Below are positions 30,539 through 42,712 of a stretch of 64,000 bases of DNA, piece by piece. Origin of the DNA: Cheiracanthium punctorium (taxonomy: Eukaryota > Arthropoda > Arachnida > Araneae > Cheiracanthiidae); contig JAWZYV010012262.1 of NCBI GenBank assembly GCA_038373885.1, forward strand, positions 62,001 to 126,000, written 5' to 3'. Within the stretch, counting starts at the first letter, position 1; each line of letters opens with the position of its first letter. Below the pieces are notes generated by a model. That model searched no databases. It worked only from the letters and a program-made list of their open reading frames with translations, and was not told the origin of the DNA. The translations under genes were made by a program, and so were the position numbers.

Positions 30539-31310
30539 CATGCTGTTTTAGATATTTTAGTAACTTTTTCCATTGCTAGGCAGTGGCAGATACAGACATT
30601 ATAATTGGAAGGGACTAATTTTTGGAAAAGCTGATTTACATAATGTACAGCTGCGGGGGGGGGGGGGGGAAGGCCCACTTGCTCTAAATTTGGCCATTAT
30701 TCGTTGGACTGCAAAGTTATACATACCATTCGTTTGAAAATAACGTATACTTTAATTTTCTAGTAATTTAATTTGAATAAGGGGCCGTCTTCATATTTAA
30801 TTCTGCATCAACTTCGTTTTTTCCAATGGCAGCACACTACTTTGACTTTATTAAACGAAAGAAAACCTTCAAATTACCCTAAATATAAATTTTCACCAAT
30901 TTCCTGCGATAATTTCCGGAGATATTGCGACATATTATTTTTTGCCGGAGATATTATTTTTTTGCGCGAATTTAAGGGACTTTCTGCAAATTGAGAAACG
31001 CTATTCGTAGGTTCCGAACTTTTCGCCTTTCATTAATTTCGCTGGCGAGAATTAAAAGAAATAAATATTATTTTCACGAAAAATACTGTTTCTAGTCTTA
31101 AAGTTTTTGGTATTAAGAATATCAGTTGTAGAATTTAGAATATTTAGTCAGTGGTTCAAATGACCCGTGAGTCCATAACTTCCTTGGTTCGTACACATGA
31201 TTTAAAGGAAAAATGCAAAACGACTGCTCACGATTTTGAAAATCTTTCTAATTTTTAAATTGTTATTGAGTATTTCTCTTGAAGGTTCTCTTAGACAGGT
31301 GAAATGTTGC

Positions 31311-31812
31311 CAGGAGTATTGGCACACACAAGGGAGGGGGGTCCTGGGGGTCTGGGCCCCTCCCATAAGAGCTATCAACTTTACTTCGTCAAATCATCAT
31401 GTAATTCTTGACATTTTAACACACGTTCTATGTTACACGTTACACGTTACCACCAAATTCTTGTTTTTACCAGTTAAGAAAAATTAATAAAAATCAATTG
31501 AAAACCATACAAGAAAATTGAAGAGCGGAACAGTCTATAAAAAAAATGGTCACATAAAACATTTTGTTCCGCATTTTTTCCAGTGGTTGGCAGAACTGTT
31601 TCTTGATCGTCGTCCGCCCACGAGCAAATTAAAATAGGCAATCCTTTTTTGCAAAGCTTATGGTTTAAATTTTTCTTCTTCGCACCCTTAAATTTTTGGC
31701 TGCCCACGTGCTTTGCACCATCTTGCCCCCCTCTACCCCCCACAAGATCAGTCGTGTTGGTTGGTGTCACGAACTGGACCCCCTCTAATAGAAAATCCTG
31801 TGTGCGCCACTG
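31311..31812. mobile_element. hAT-like non-autonomous element
   Basis: Left CAGGAGTATTGGCACACACA pairs with right TGTGTGCGCCACTGG. Next to both ends are G-rich/C-rich runs (GGGAGGGGGGTCCTGG / GGACCCCCTC). Target duplication not clear. Confidence 0.55.
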
Positions 31813-32040
31813 GCCTGGAGTGAGAGGCTCTGCTCTTCTGATACAGTTATGAATGTTACTCAGCTACGGTCGAATTTGAAGAATGTTTGCATGATTGAAA
31901 ATTTATTTGTTTGAATTTCATGTAAGAAACGCAATTACTTTTTTACCCACCCAATGTTATCACTGTGTTTGTTATTTCACATTCTCCATTTAAATTATCG
32001 TCTGCAATGTGCAATATTCTAAGACTTTTGGCGTTATTTT

Positions 32041-32364
32041 AATTTATAGTCAGATGAAAATTTAGACAGAAAAACGATTGATTTTGAGTATGGAATTCAA
32101 AGCTTGAATATTAAAGTCAAAGTATGGTGGAAGTTCAGAAGAACTCTGCAAGGTTTTTTTCCAATATTTAAAAAAGTGTCAAATTCATGCCTGGAATGTT
32201 GAGGATGTTAGTTTTTCAGAAATAGGACGTTGTATTGGAAGACATACATCTACTGCATCTAATTCTATACATGGAAAACATTTTATTTGGTGGGATATGA
32301 TAGCGGACGCAATAATAGAAGCTTTACAGAATCACCATCAAAATGTGAAAAAAAAAAAACTCTA
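32041..32364 (+). pseudogene. Frameshifted coding remnant of unknown protein
   Basis: One frame reads SDENLDRKTIDFEYGIQSL then NIKVKVWWKFRRTLQGFFPI. After a shift near 32165-32180 another frame reads AWNVEDVSFSEIGRCIGRHT, STASNSIHGKHFIWWDMIAD and AIIEALQNHHQN. The balanced composition and Trp-rich stretches look coding, unlike the flanks. I do not recognise the family. A dead transposon or viral gene is possible. Confidence 0.35.
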
Positions 32365-33655
32365 ATTTATTTGCATCAAAATTTGACATTTTTTTAATAC
32401 CGCTATCTTTTACTGTTTTTGCACAAAAAAATCTAATTTACGTTTATTTTTTAAAAAATTGTCACTTAATAAATTTATATATGGTCCCTTAAGTCAGAAA
32501 AATAACACATTTTATTTAATATAAGTTAAACTACTGAATGTAAAATTTTGAAATTTTGCACAGCCATGTAAAATCACTTTTTACATCTATTTCCATCAAA
32601 ATTTGGCTAGGTTGCTATTCATATAATTTTTTTGAATATTAATTTAATGATTCATACCTCATATTAATATTTTATTAAAAATTATAATAGTAAATTATGT
32701 TTGGGTCGTTTAGTTCTAATAGTACGAATAAAAGTCAGCTTCTTATTATCAATATTATATGAGATATGAATTAAAGTATGAACAAATATTTTAACATGGG
32801 GGAGGGGGATTTTGGGTGCTCATAACTCACTTATTTTCCGTTCAAATTTATTGAAAATTCGTATCCGGGGATAAAATGAGCTAAATTTTTTAAATATGAA
32901 GTGAAATCTAGAAGTTGCTATTGGAAAAAAAAAAGTTGATGCGAATTTTAATGTGGAGACGGCCACTTATACAATTTTTATGTATAGCAAATTAAAGTGT
33001 ACGCCAATCCTCAAAGATTGGTATATGTGACTTTGACGTATGACGAGCGACGGCTGAATAAAGTACAAGTGGGCCTTTTTTTTCCGCAGCTGTACAATAA
33101 AGCAATGCCTTTTTCTTTGGGTGGGGGTGGGGGGCACTCATTTATAAAAAATAAACTATTTGACCTTAACAAAGGGTCCGAAAAGCATTATGTTAAGCTT
33201 TTGAGGTCTTTCTTTTCTTTTTTCTTTATTTATAAGTGCACTTGAATTTACAAATTCAAATGCATTTATAAATTATGGAAACAAACAAACAAACAAAAAT
33301 GAAAAAAAAAAAAAAAGAAAGAAAGAAGAAAGTGGTGCCCTCTCCAGAATTTTTTTCTGGATCGGCCACTCTTGCAAGACAACGTTCTGTTGTCCGTGCA
33401 GAACTTTCAGACCAAAGCCAGGAAGCAAAACTGGACACAGGAGGGATATTTTCACTGTAACTAAGGGTTGCTGTAGCTTGGTAAAAAGTAGTTAGAAGAT
33501 TCACTGTGAAATATTAAACTATATGGTATTACATAAATTAGGGATTCGATATTACAGCATTTTTGAAGATTCCTCAAAATATTGCCTCATGGATTAAAGA
33601 GAAAAAACTGTCCTGCACTCATCCATCCCTATTCGCTAACACGATCAGAAAATTC
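32365..33655. other. Intergenic with hAT-end debris
   Basis: AT-rich. A hAT-like terminus (TTTTTTTCTGGATCGGCCAC) occurs at about 33349-33368 without a clear partner. No gene. Confidence 0.45.
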
Positions 33656-33659
33656 CTCT

Positions 33660-33915
33660 TTATACACTTATAGTTTATCCCTTATTTTTCAACGAAAAAT
33701 TTCCTTACTTTTATGGAAACGTAATACTTCCGTGAATTCTACCCAAAAATCAGAAAAAAAGGGAAAAAAATGGAAAAAAATTCCTTGAATCTGGAAAAGT
33801 TTCTTCAATTGACAGCATGAAAAAGGAAACGGATATTCCTCAAATAACGGAGATATTCCGGACGTACTGCTGCGCAAAATTTCCGTGAATTGAAGAAATA
33901 ATTTTTGAGAGTGCG
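33660..33915 (+). repeat. Dispersed repeat, copy 2 (partner at 4220-4470)
   Basis: Same-orientation diverged copy. It shares ACGGAGATATTCC, AAAATTTCCGTGAATTGAAG and AATAATTTTTGAGAGTG with the copy in the RNF220 intron. Confidence 0.7.
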
Positions 33916-35295
33916 GATTGAGCTTCTGTCAGTTTTTATTAACGACTTTTGTGATATACATAGAACTTTAATTTGCGTAAGACATACAGGTTTATTGTAA
34001 TAAAAGTGCATAGCACAGTTTGTGAAGAGTGTTATATCTTCTATATTTTTGAGTATTCAACATCATAGGAAGTCTTATGTAGCCTTGTATAGCTCGTAGT
34101 TGTAAGAACTGACACATGCTTCATTGAAAATCACCATTTTAGTGGACTTCAAACGGATATTACTGGACCATTTCCCGAACTTTCCTTCCTTTAAATTACT
34201 GAAGCATCAATGAACTTGTTTAAGGTTCTAGAATTTAATTTACCAATCAGATTGCACAACAAAATCAAAAACGTTCCACAGTGTTTACCCGCACTTTTCG
34301 TTGCCTTAACGATAACTCGCATTTTAAAGTAATAAATCATAAACTTGCGGCGAGTTTTCAGGCCGCCATTAAAAGCGTTAATCCATTTTAAACACCAAGA
34401 ATCTTGTCGATTATATCTGTTGCAAAAGCCGTTTCCGTGGTCCCGACGTATTAAAAAATAAGTAAATAAATAAAAGAATTCTCAGCCGTTCGCCATTTTC
34501 CTTAGACGAAGAAGGCGCTTAAAAGTCGATAAATTTTAAAAACTGCCGACCGCAAGTGCCGCCCCATTAGGTGCGCCCTATTCCTTCCCCCCCCCCTCCT
34601 CTCACCCCCCCCCCTTTCCGACAAAATGGTGCGGAAACGTGTCATAAAAGGGTGCTGAATTTTAAACGCGTTATTCCAGCTCTTTTGCCTGGTGATGGAT
34701 GATCGTGCTGAAAATTTCAAAGCCGCCCGGATGAAGGAATGCTGCGAAAATTCTAGGGATGTGAAAAAAAAATACGAGTTGAGATGTTTCTTTGATAGTC
34801 AGTATAGCCAAACAAAACGCACATATTTTTATATCTATATAAAGTGAAACTGCGATTTAACGTCATTGAAAGGAACCCAAAAAAGAAGAAACGTTATCCA
34901 GGAGAAAACGCTAAATCGGGGTTGAATATCAAATAAAATATTTATTGAATCAAATAAAATATAATTTACGTTAATGCGTTTTATCCTTAATATATATTGC
35001 GTTTGAGACTCGTAAAAATTTAGAATGTCTCTTTACAAGTTGTACTGTGAACTGTCTTAGATAATGAATCTATTAGGAGTAACGAAACTCTCACGAAAAA
35101 ATATTAAACATTCGGAATTTCGCAATATTTCCAAAAACAGGTAACTTCTTAATCCAGTTTTGAAGGCAGTTTTTGTGCTTATGAATTTTATCTGAAAGTT
35201 GCTGTTACTTTTAGTTCATATTGCATCTGGTGAAAAAGCATTATTAACTTTTTCGTATGTTTAATACTATTGGAATAACGTGGCGGAACGATATC
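33916..35295. other. Intergenic, no gene recognised
   Basis: AT-rich with C-runs at 34588-34615. GTGAAACTGCGATTTAACG at 34844 resembles a pogo-like MITE end. Confidence 0.45.
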
Positions 35296-35297
35296 GC

Positions 35298-35505
35298 TTT
35301 CTAGCAGGCAAATGGTAGAGTAGATAAGACACGGAACATGGTAGATGGCCTGAGTGTGAAGGTCCCGCCTGGAGTTTCGGGCGGTTTTCTCCAGATGTTA
35401 CGTGAACACGAGTTAGAACCCCTTAAAATTCCTCCACCTAAGGCTTCACCTCCCGCAGGCAGATGCCCCTCGTGCAGGCTTGCGAAAACACAACTCGCAC
35501 TCTAC
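35298..35505 (+). mobile_element. tRNA-derived SINE
   Basis: A-box-like AATGGTAGAGTAGATAAGAC, then the body CGGGCGGTTTTCTCCAGATG, ACACGAGTTAGAACCCCTTA and TCCTCCACCTAAGGC. Same family as 26895 and 53095. It lies about 500 bp upstream of the first tRNA-Arg gene. Confidence 0.75.
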
Positions 35506-35994
35506 ACTGTAACAATTGAAGACCGGAGAAATAGGTACCTTTTGCTATGTCGGATAACGCCTTCCTTTGCCAAGTGGAATTTGCGAGATGAAAACCAGCT
35601 CTTCTCAGACGCCCTCTTTACACCTTAATTGTGGTGCTTTAGTGGGAAAATAATTAACACTGACCCTATTTCCAAAAATCAGAAATGCACGGTCTTTACT
35701 AAAGGTGGTCTTTCGGGGAAGTATCACTAATATCACTGTGCTGTTAATCGAAAATTTCTACTTTTTTTTTTCCACAGAAGAATAATTTCCTCCAAAATAT
35801 GCATAGGTTGGACAAAATTTCTTATAAAGAGTTCTCTCTTCTTTATTCTCTTTTACTTGATAATTAAATCTTCAATTTCCTTAAAGAAAGGAACTGTAGT
35901 ACGTACTACAAGTACTGCTGAAGCCATAAGATCAAAATCCTTCCTCCCTATCCTTATTTTGTACCAGAGCAATGATAAACCACTTTCAGTCATA

Positions 35995-36067
35995 GCCCCT
36001 GTAGCGCAGTGGATAGCGCGTTGGACTTCTAATCCAAAGGTCCCGGGTTCGAATCCCGGCAGGGGTG
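35995..36067 (+). tRNA. tRNA-Arg (anticodon TCT)
   Basis: This is a 73-nt cloverleaf. The acceptor stem GCCCCTG pairs with CAGGGGT (one G-T end pair), with discriminator G. The anticodon arm is TTGGA-CTTCTAA-TCCAA with TCT at 36028-36030, and the T arm is CCGGG-TTCGAAT-CCCGG. The A box is TAGCGCAGTGG and the B box is GGTTCGAATCC. There is no intron and no encoded CCA. It should read AGA codons. The sequence is identical to the two minus-strand copies in this window. Confidence 0.97.
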
Positions 36068-37299
36068 GATCAGCGTGATGCGTATTTTTTCTACCCTACG
36101 AGAATGCTTTAAAAATATTAACTTTGTTTCGTGTTTGTCTTATTGAAAAGCTTTTAAGTGAGTTTCTTCTTTTAACCTTAGTCAAACTTACACTAATACA
36201 CTTTTTTTTTTTTTTTTTAAGTAGCATGAAAGAAACGAAATTTTTTATATCATTGAATGTTATAATTAGCCTCACTCTGAAAAATATCTTTATGAACTCT
36301 GTGGTCAATAATGTAAAATACCATGAGTTAAAAAGTTCGTTGAAGATCGAATTTTTTAACGGCTGTCAAAAATTAATGGAAATAGATTTTATGAGATTTA
36401 TGCTCTCTCTCTATCTCTATCTATCTGTCTGTCTGTCTGCCACTATTTTGCAGACATGAATTGAAGTTTGAAATGCAGGTTTTTCAAGGATAATCTGAAT
36501 ACTCAAATGTATTAGAAAGAAGTATCAAATCTTTAAAAACTGCCAATTAACACTGAAAGATAATACGACTTACTTAGACTATACTTTTCCGACTTTGTTC
36601 TAAAATTTCCTTTTCAAATGCTAAATAAATGATACAACATTTTGCCAAACTGCGCGAAAACATTCACAAAACTCTGCATGCATTTTTCTGACATACATTT
36701 ATTTTTACGAATTCTAAAATGCCTCTTTTAGAAAACTAAACAAGGTAACTCACATAGGCTTTAAAAGCAATGAAATACCCATGAATCTCTGACCATTTTA
36801 GGGGTTTACAATAGGAGTTCGAAGAAATAATATGATAATAACAATCATCCCAATAATAATCAAAAATTTAAAATATTTTAGTATTTAACAATTTTTAAAA
36901 GTCTAAGAATGCTATAGTTATAATTAATGCATCTCTACGCTTGAAATTTTACTTGAAGTTTTATATGAAGAGGCTTTTTTTCTTCTTTTTATTTGGGTTG
37001 GTGGTACATGAGAATTTTGGAGGAGGAGCACGTATCGAATTTAAGAGCAGAAAAAGGACATTTCTTTTGAATTTCCAAACAAATATTGAAAATCAAGATT
37101 CTTTTCTTTCTCCACCCACCGGAGGCTACGTCTATATTTTTATGTATACTGGAAAATTTGAAGATGAGTTCGCAGTTTCATGAGTATTTTCGGATTGATG
37201 GATTATGTCGCGTTTCCTGTCAGATACTCGTTACTCAGCGGTATAAATTCAAATTCCATTGTATGATTTGTTGAGCATTTGTAAAAGAACTTTTAACCC
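36068..37299. other. Between tRNA genes, nothing recognised
   Basis: AT-rich with a short CTAT/CTGT simple repeat at 36404-36438. No supported ORF. Confidence 0.5.
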
Positions 37300-37434
37300 T
37301 TTCCCAATGCTGAAAAAAGGGCAGCCGTTGCCATCGCTCGACTTAACTACCAGAAAGATGACGGACGATCGAAACGTCCATCGCTTGCCACAGATCTATA
37401 GAGATTCTTTTTTGACGACAGCTGGCTGTGCCTA
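37300..37434. repeat. Dispersed repeat, copy 2 (partner at 15555-15683)
   Basis: CCCAATGCTGAAAAAAGGGC through ACGACAGCTGGCTGTGC, in the same orientation as copy 1. Confidence 0.8.
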
Positions 37435-37949
37435 GGGTGTCCCGGAAAATACGAATGTCTGAAAATGTTTGCTCCCCGGGGTTTTTCTGGTTCCTTTTGG
37501 TGTGAATTTACAATGTGTAAAATTTTAAGTCTATAGGTCAACGTTAGAGTTTGCCTGTAAGGGCATAAAGATTTAATTGTTTTGAGAAAATGCGTCATTT
37601 TCTGGTTTATTGATTTTTTTTTCAACATTCCCCTGCATTTTAATTAAGAAAGGGGTCAGAAAAGGGATTCTCTGTTTGAGATTGATATTTCAATTAATTT
37701 TTAATGGTGTTCAAATATTTCAACTTCAATCAGACTTTTCTTTAGCTTATAGTATTTTAATCAAACTTTTAGATTATAGTAATTTTTTATAAATTTAAAA
37801 AAAAAATCTTTCAACGGAAACGTAATATTTTATGAATGTATTAGTGCAGATTTGTTAAAAAAAAAAAAAAAACACAATAAAAATCACACCAAAGTTAATA
37901 TTTTTAAATGTTTCTCATACGGTCTAAAAAAGCGACCAACGTACAAATT

Positions 37950-38022
37950 CACCCCTGCCGGGATTCGAACCCGGGACCTTTGGATTAGAAGTCCAACGCG
38001 CTATCCACTGCGCTACAGGGGC
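37950..38022 (-). tRNA. tRNA-Arg (anticodon TCT), second copy
   Basis: It is identical over all 73 nt to the copy at 35995, on the opposite strand, with the anticodon complement at 37987-37989. The five bases just upstream (tgtgt) are shared with the third copy, suggesting a common origin of those two. All cloverleaf stems and both internal promoter boxes are intact. Confidence 0.97.
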
Positions 38023-38745
38023 TACACATAAGTTGCTGCTCTTTCACACCATAATTTCAAACACGGAAGTGAAGCATAACAAAAGGTGAAGCATAACAAA
38101 AAAAGTAATCAGGATTTCGATAGAAACGCCCATTTTTGAGGGAAATTTGAACTCAGTCTATTGAGGGGGGAGGGGGGAAGCTTAATTTTTACTCATTCAT
38201 TCATAAACCAATATCTCTGGAATAATTTCGTAAGCGAGGCAGGTCGCCAATGCTTTTTCGCGTTGCTAAATACGCCAATCTGCTTAGAATATATGGAGAT
38301 TGGAGGACTGTTTTAACGGCAACCTTAATGGGTTTGACTTTGGCAGCAAAAAAAAAAAAAAAGTGGTCAACTAAACCTGCCCCCGCTTATGGAATTATTC
38401 AATATCTTTTTACAAAATGTAGTTGAATAAATATATATACATATAAATTCTGATATTACAATAAGTGCTTCAAACGATCTTTAAACAAACAGTTCATTAG
38501 GCAAAAACTATTTAGTTTAAAATTAATGTGCTTGTGGATAAGGCAAACTCAACTCAGAACTCAAACTAAGGACTCAAAAAGTATTAAGAAATAGACTAAT
38601 GAAATAATTAATTATACTTAATGCTCTTGAATTACATTTAATTTTTTAAGTACAAGTCCTTTTTTGTGTATAATTTAAATTTTTTATTCCATTAGCTGAA
38701 CTGGTAATTTTGAAGAGAACATTAAAGCCACAATTTTATTGTATT
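38023..38745. other. Intergenic, nothing recognised
   Basis: AT-rich sequence between the second tRNA-Arg gene and the large interspersed repeat. No ORF or repeat structure stands out. Confidence 0.5.
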
Positions 38746-38747
38746 AC

Positions 38748-40721
38748 TAGCTGACCCGGCAAACGTTGTTTTGCCATATAAATTATTCCTAGGATTATTT
38801 TAGTAGAAAGAAATGACTAACTTATTGTAAGTGTGTGAGGATGTGGTATATGAGTGGAAGAGGCATGGAGCGCTATGAACAATGCTGAATTATAAAAATA
38901 ACACAATACCAAACATTTATATTTTTTATTCATTGTAATTTATTCTTTACATTTATATATATCGCTAATTACAATAATTTTACTAAAAAATAATATCAAT
39001 CCCTTAACGGAATAGAGTGAACAATATTTTTAGCTAACACAAACAAACTGCATGGTTTGCCCACTCGAGATCATGCTACGTATAATTGTCCGTGTAAAAA
39101 ACATGGCGTGCTCAAATCTAAGCCACAAACAAACATAGTTTGGCCTTGAGACTTATTCATAGTCATTCCATAAAAAAATTTGTCCAAAAAAATAAAAATA
39201 ATAAAAGGATGAAAATCTGAAACATTTTCAGATTTTAAATACGCACTACAGCACTATATATTAAAATCGTATCATAATTTATGCGTCGTCCCTATTTTTC
39301 TCTCATATTCCATTAAGTTGGAAAGTGTATATTATTCATGACTGTGCTGTATTTTTTTTTTCTTGTTTCGTAAAACCCATCTTTGGAATCAAAATCTATC
39401 TTAAAATCGTCTACTAAAACTATTTTACAATATTCGCCAAGTATATTACAACTACACTTCATCGTTCTATATATTGTTTCGAATGCGCATCATAATACAT
39501 GCGTATACCATGTATGTCTTTCTTGGGTTGATTCCTACTTTAACGCCTCGACTCTCGCCAAGGTGGCGATCATTAAACATATGCAGTTACAATGACAATT
39601 TTTTGCATTTATGTGGCAATCATAATTTAGAATTAAAATGGCGATTTGGAACAACATGTAAGCACAGCATGCCGTTACATTTTTATTTATTTTGGATTGC
39701 CAATTAATGTAGTTGTAATAATAAAGTGTCTTCAAATTCCTTAACTGGTGCGTTTATCGCTAATTTGTTTACTTTAGTTTTCATCTAGTTCTTTTGGGAG
39801 CGCCGAAACGGTACGTACGTATTATGCCGGCGGTCACTTCCGCCAAACTACTTTTTCGTCAAATTTGCTGGCAAACTATTGCCAATCGTATTCCAAACCA
39901 TCAACAATTTCATGTGCCCGGCATTTATCTTGGTGAAAATTGTTTGTCTTGGAGGACCGCCGGGATAATACGTAAGTACCGTTGAAACTTGTGCATTACT
40001 CCCAGAGACCCATGACTGCAAAGCTCACCAAAGTACGGGGATTTTTTAGGTTGGCGAGAGTGGGGGGCGTTAAAATAGGAATCAACTCTTTCTTGTACCA
40101 TAAAACACATCTTTGGAATCGAAATCTATCTTAAAATCGCCTACTGAAACTGTTTTACAATCTTCGCCAGGCATATTCGTCCTATAGGCATATTCCAACT
40201 ATGCCGCAAAGACATGAAATGGGAATCATAATCCATGAGTGTACAGTGTTTTCCTTTCTTGTTCCACAAAGCACTTCTTCAGAATAGAAATCAATATTAA
40301 AATCGCCTAATAAAACTGTGTTACAATATACGCCAGGCGTTTTCTAACTATACTCGAAATATATTTATAATAAATTGTCACGTTTTAGCTCCCCATTTAG
40401 CGATCCATTATCAAAAATTGCAAATCCTTGTGCGACTTTCAACATTTTATTAACGCCCCCCCCCCCTCTCCACGTTATCTGGCAAACACATTTGAAAAGG
40501 CACTCGATGCGCTAATGCCTAGACAAAAATCCTGATTGAACTTATTAGCACTCTGGTGCTAAAAATTTTGAGGTGGACCGCCCTTGTGACTTAGGGGTAT
40601 GAGACAAAATCCTATTCGCAGACCTAACGAATATACATATAAAATTTCTTTAAAATCGGTCGAGCCGTTTTGGAGGAGTATGGTAACTAACACTGTGACA
40701 TGAGAATTTTATTTATTAGAT
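38748..40721 (+). mobile_element. Interspersed repeat copy B, full length (~2 kb)
   Basis: Begins CTAGCTGACCCGGCAAACGT and ends TGACATGAGAATTTTATTTA then TTAGAT. These are familiar ends of an unclassified arthropod interspersed repeat. No ORF of note. It contains a MITE at 39810-39980. Relatives are at 10735-11890 and 41213-42712. Confidence 0.6.
39810..39980. mobile_element. MITE, GGTACTTACGTATTATCCC family, copy 2
   Basis: Ends GGTACGTACGTATTATGCCG and CGGGATAATACGTAAGTACC, flanked by gccgaaac and gttgaaac. Comparison with copy A of the host repeat (empty site) supports an 8-bp duplication. Confidence 0.8.
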
Positions 40722-40948
40722 ATACCCAATATGAGTTCAATCGAATGTACCATTTAAACGCTAGAGCACTTTCAAGAATTTCCCCCCCCCCCCCATAAGC
40801 CATAATGTAAAAGAAATCTTTGTAGTAGCCCAGTAGAAAAACTATAAGTTCTATACACATTAAAATCAATGTCGGTCTTACGATGGTGGTTTATAACATA
40901 TATACCCAATTTGAGCTCAATCGAATGCCCCGTTTAGGAGCTATCGTG

Positions 40949-41094
<146 letters not shown>

Positions 41095-41212
41095 AACATA
41101 CATCTCGTTAAAATAGCATAAATGAATTCAGAAGACCTCAAAACGTGTTAATACATCAAAATCTCGAAGTCGAATTTTTTCATGATTACAATACTTTCCT
41201 TGCAGGGTACAT

Positions 41213-42712
41213 GTTCGGAAAGAAAAAAGGATGAAAATCTGAAACACTTTCAGGTTTTAAATACACACTATAGTGCTATATATTAAAATCGTATCATTAG
41301 TTATACGTTGTCCCTATTTTTCTTACTTATTCCATCAAGTTTCAAAAGTGTATCATTATTCATGACTGTGCTGTATTTTTCTTGCTTATTTCGTAAAACC
41401 CATCTTTGGAATCGAAATCTATCTTAAAATCGCCTACTAAAAGTATTTTACAATCTTCGCCACGTATATTACAAATATACTTCATCGTTTTATATATTGT
41501 TTCGAATGTGCATCATAATCCATGAATGTACCGGTTTGTCTTTCTTGGGTTGATTCCTACTTTAACGCCTCGACTCTCGCCAAGGTAGCGATCATTAAAC
41601 ATATGCAGTTACCATGACGATTTTTTGCATTAATGTGGCAATCGTAATTTAGAAATAAAATGGCGATTTGGAACAACATGTAAGTAAAGCATGCCGTTAC
41701 ATTTTTATTTATTTTGAATTGCCAATTAATGTAGTTTTAATAATTAAGTGTCTTCAGATTCCTTAACTGGTGCGTTTATCGCTAGTTTGTTTACTTTAGT
41801 TTTCATCTGGTTCTTTTGGGAGCGTTGAAACTGTACTTACCGTATCGTACAATCGTATTCCAAACCATCAACAATTTCATGTGCCCGGCATTTATCTTGG
41901 TGAAAAATTGCTTGTCTTGCCGGACCGCCGGGATAATACGTAAGTACCGTTAAAACTTGTGCATAACTCCCAGAGACCCATGACTGCAAAGCTCGCCAAA
42001 GTACGGGGATTTTTTAGGTTGGCTTGAGTGGGGATGTTAAAATAGGAATCAACTCTTTCTTGTACCATAAAACGCATCTTTGGAATCGAAATCTATCTTA
42101 AAATCGCCTACTGAAATTGTTTTACAATCTTCGCCACGCATATTCTTCCTGTAGGCATATTCCAATTATACCGCAAAGACATTTTAAATGCTGTTTGGAA
42201 TGGACATCATAATCCACGAGTGTACCGTGTTTTCCTTTCTTGTTCCACAGAGAACTTCTTCGGAATAGAAATCTATATTAAAATTGCCTAACTATTTTAC
42301 TAAAACTATTTTACAATATTTGCCAGGCGTTTTCTAACTATACGCCAAATATATTTATAATAAATTGTCGCGTTTTGGCACCACATTTAGCGATCAATTA
42401 TCAAAAATTGCAAACCTTGTGCGACTTTCAACATTTTATTAACTTCCCCCCCCCCTCTCCACATTATCTGGCAAACACATTTGAAAAGTGATTCGACACG
42501 CTAATGTCTACACAGAAATCCTGATTGAAATGAATAGCACTCGGGGGCTAAACATTTTGGGGTGGACCGCCCTTATGACTTAGGGGTATGAGACATAGTT
42601 AAAAACCTATTCTATGACCTAACGAATATACATAGAAAATTTCATTAAAATTGGTCGAGTGGTTTCGGAGGAGTTAGGTGACTAACACTGGGACAGGAGA
42701 ATTTTATATATT
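41213..42712 (+). mobile_element. Interspersed repeat copy C, 5'-truncated
   Basis: Same-orientation copy of 38748-40721, starting inside the unit and ending GAGAATTTTATATATTAGAT. It contains a damaged MITE copy at 41833-41948. Confidence 0.7.
41833..41948. mobile_element. MITE, GGTACTTACGTATTATCCC family, copy 3 (deleted left part)
   Basis: The right end CGGGATAATACGTAAGTACC is intact. The left end is reduced to TGTACTTACCGTATCGTAC. Flanks gttgaaac and gttaaaac are at the same host position as copy 2, so the insertion predates duplication of the host repeat. Confidence 0.75.

Noticed and set aside
35857..36078. 73-codon plus-strand frame ending APVAQWIARWTSNPKVPGSNPG
   Set aside because: The C-terminal part is a translation of the tRNA-Arg gene, a well-known false protein.
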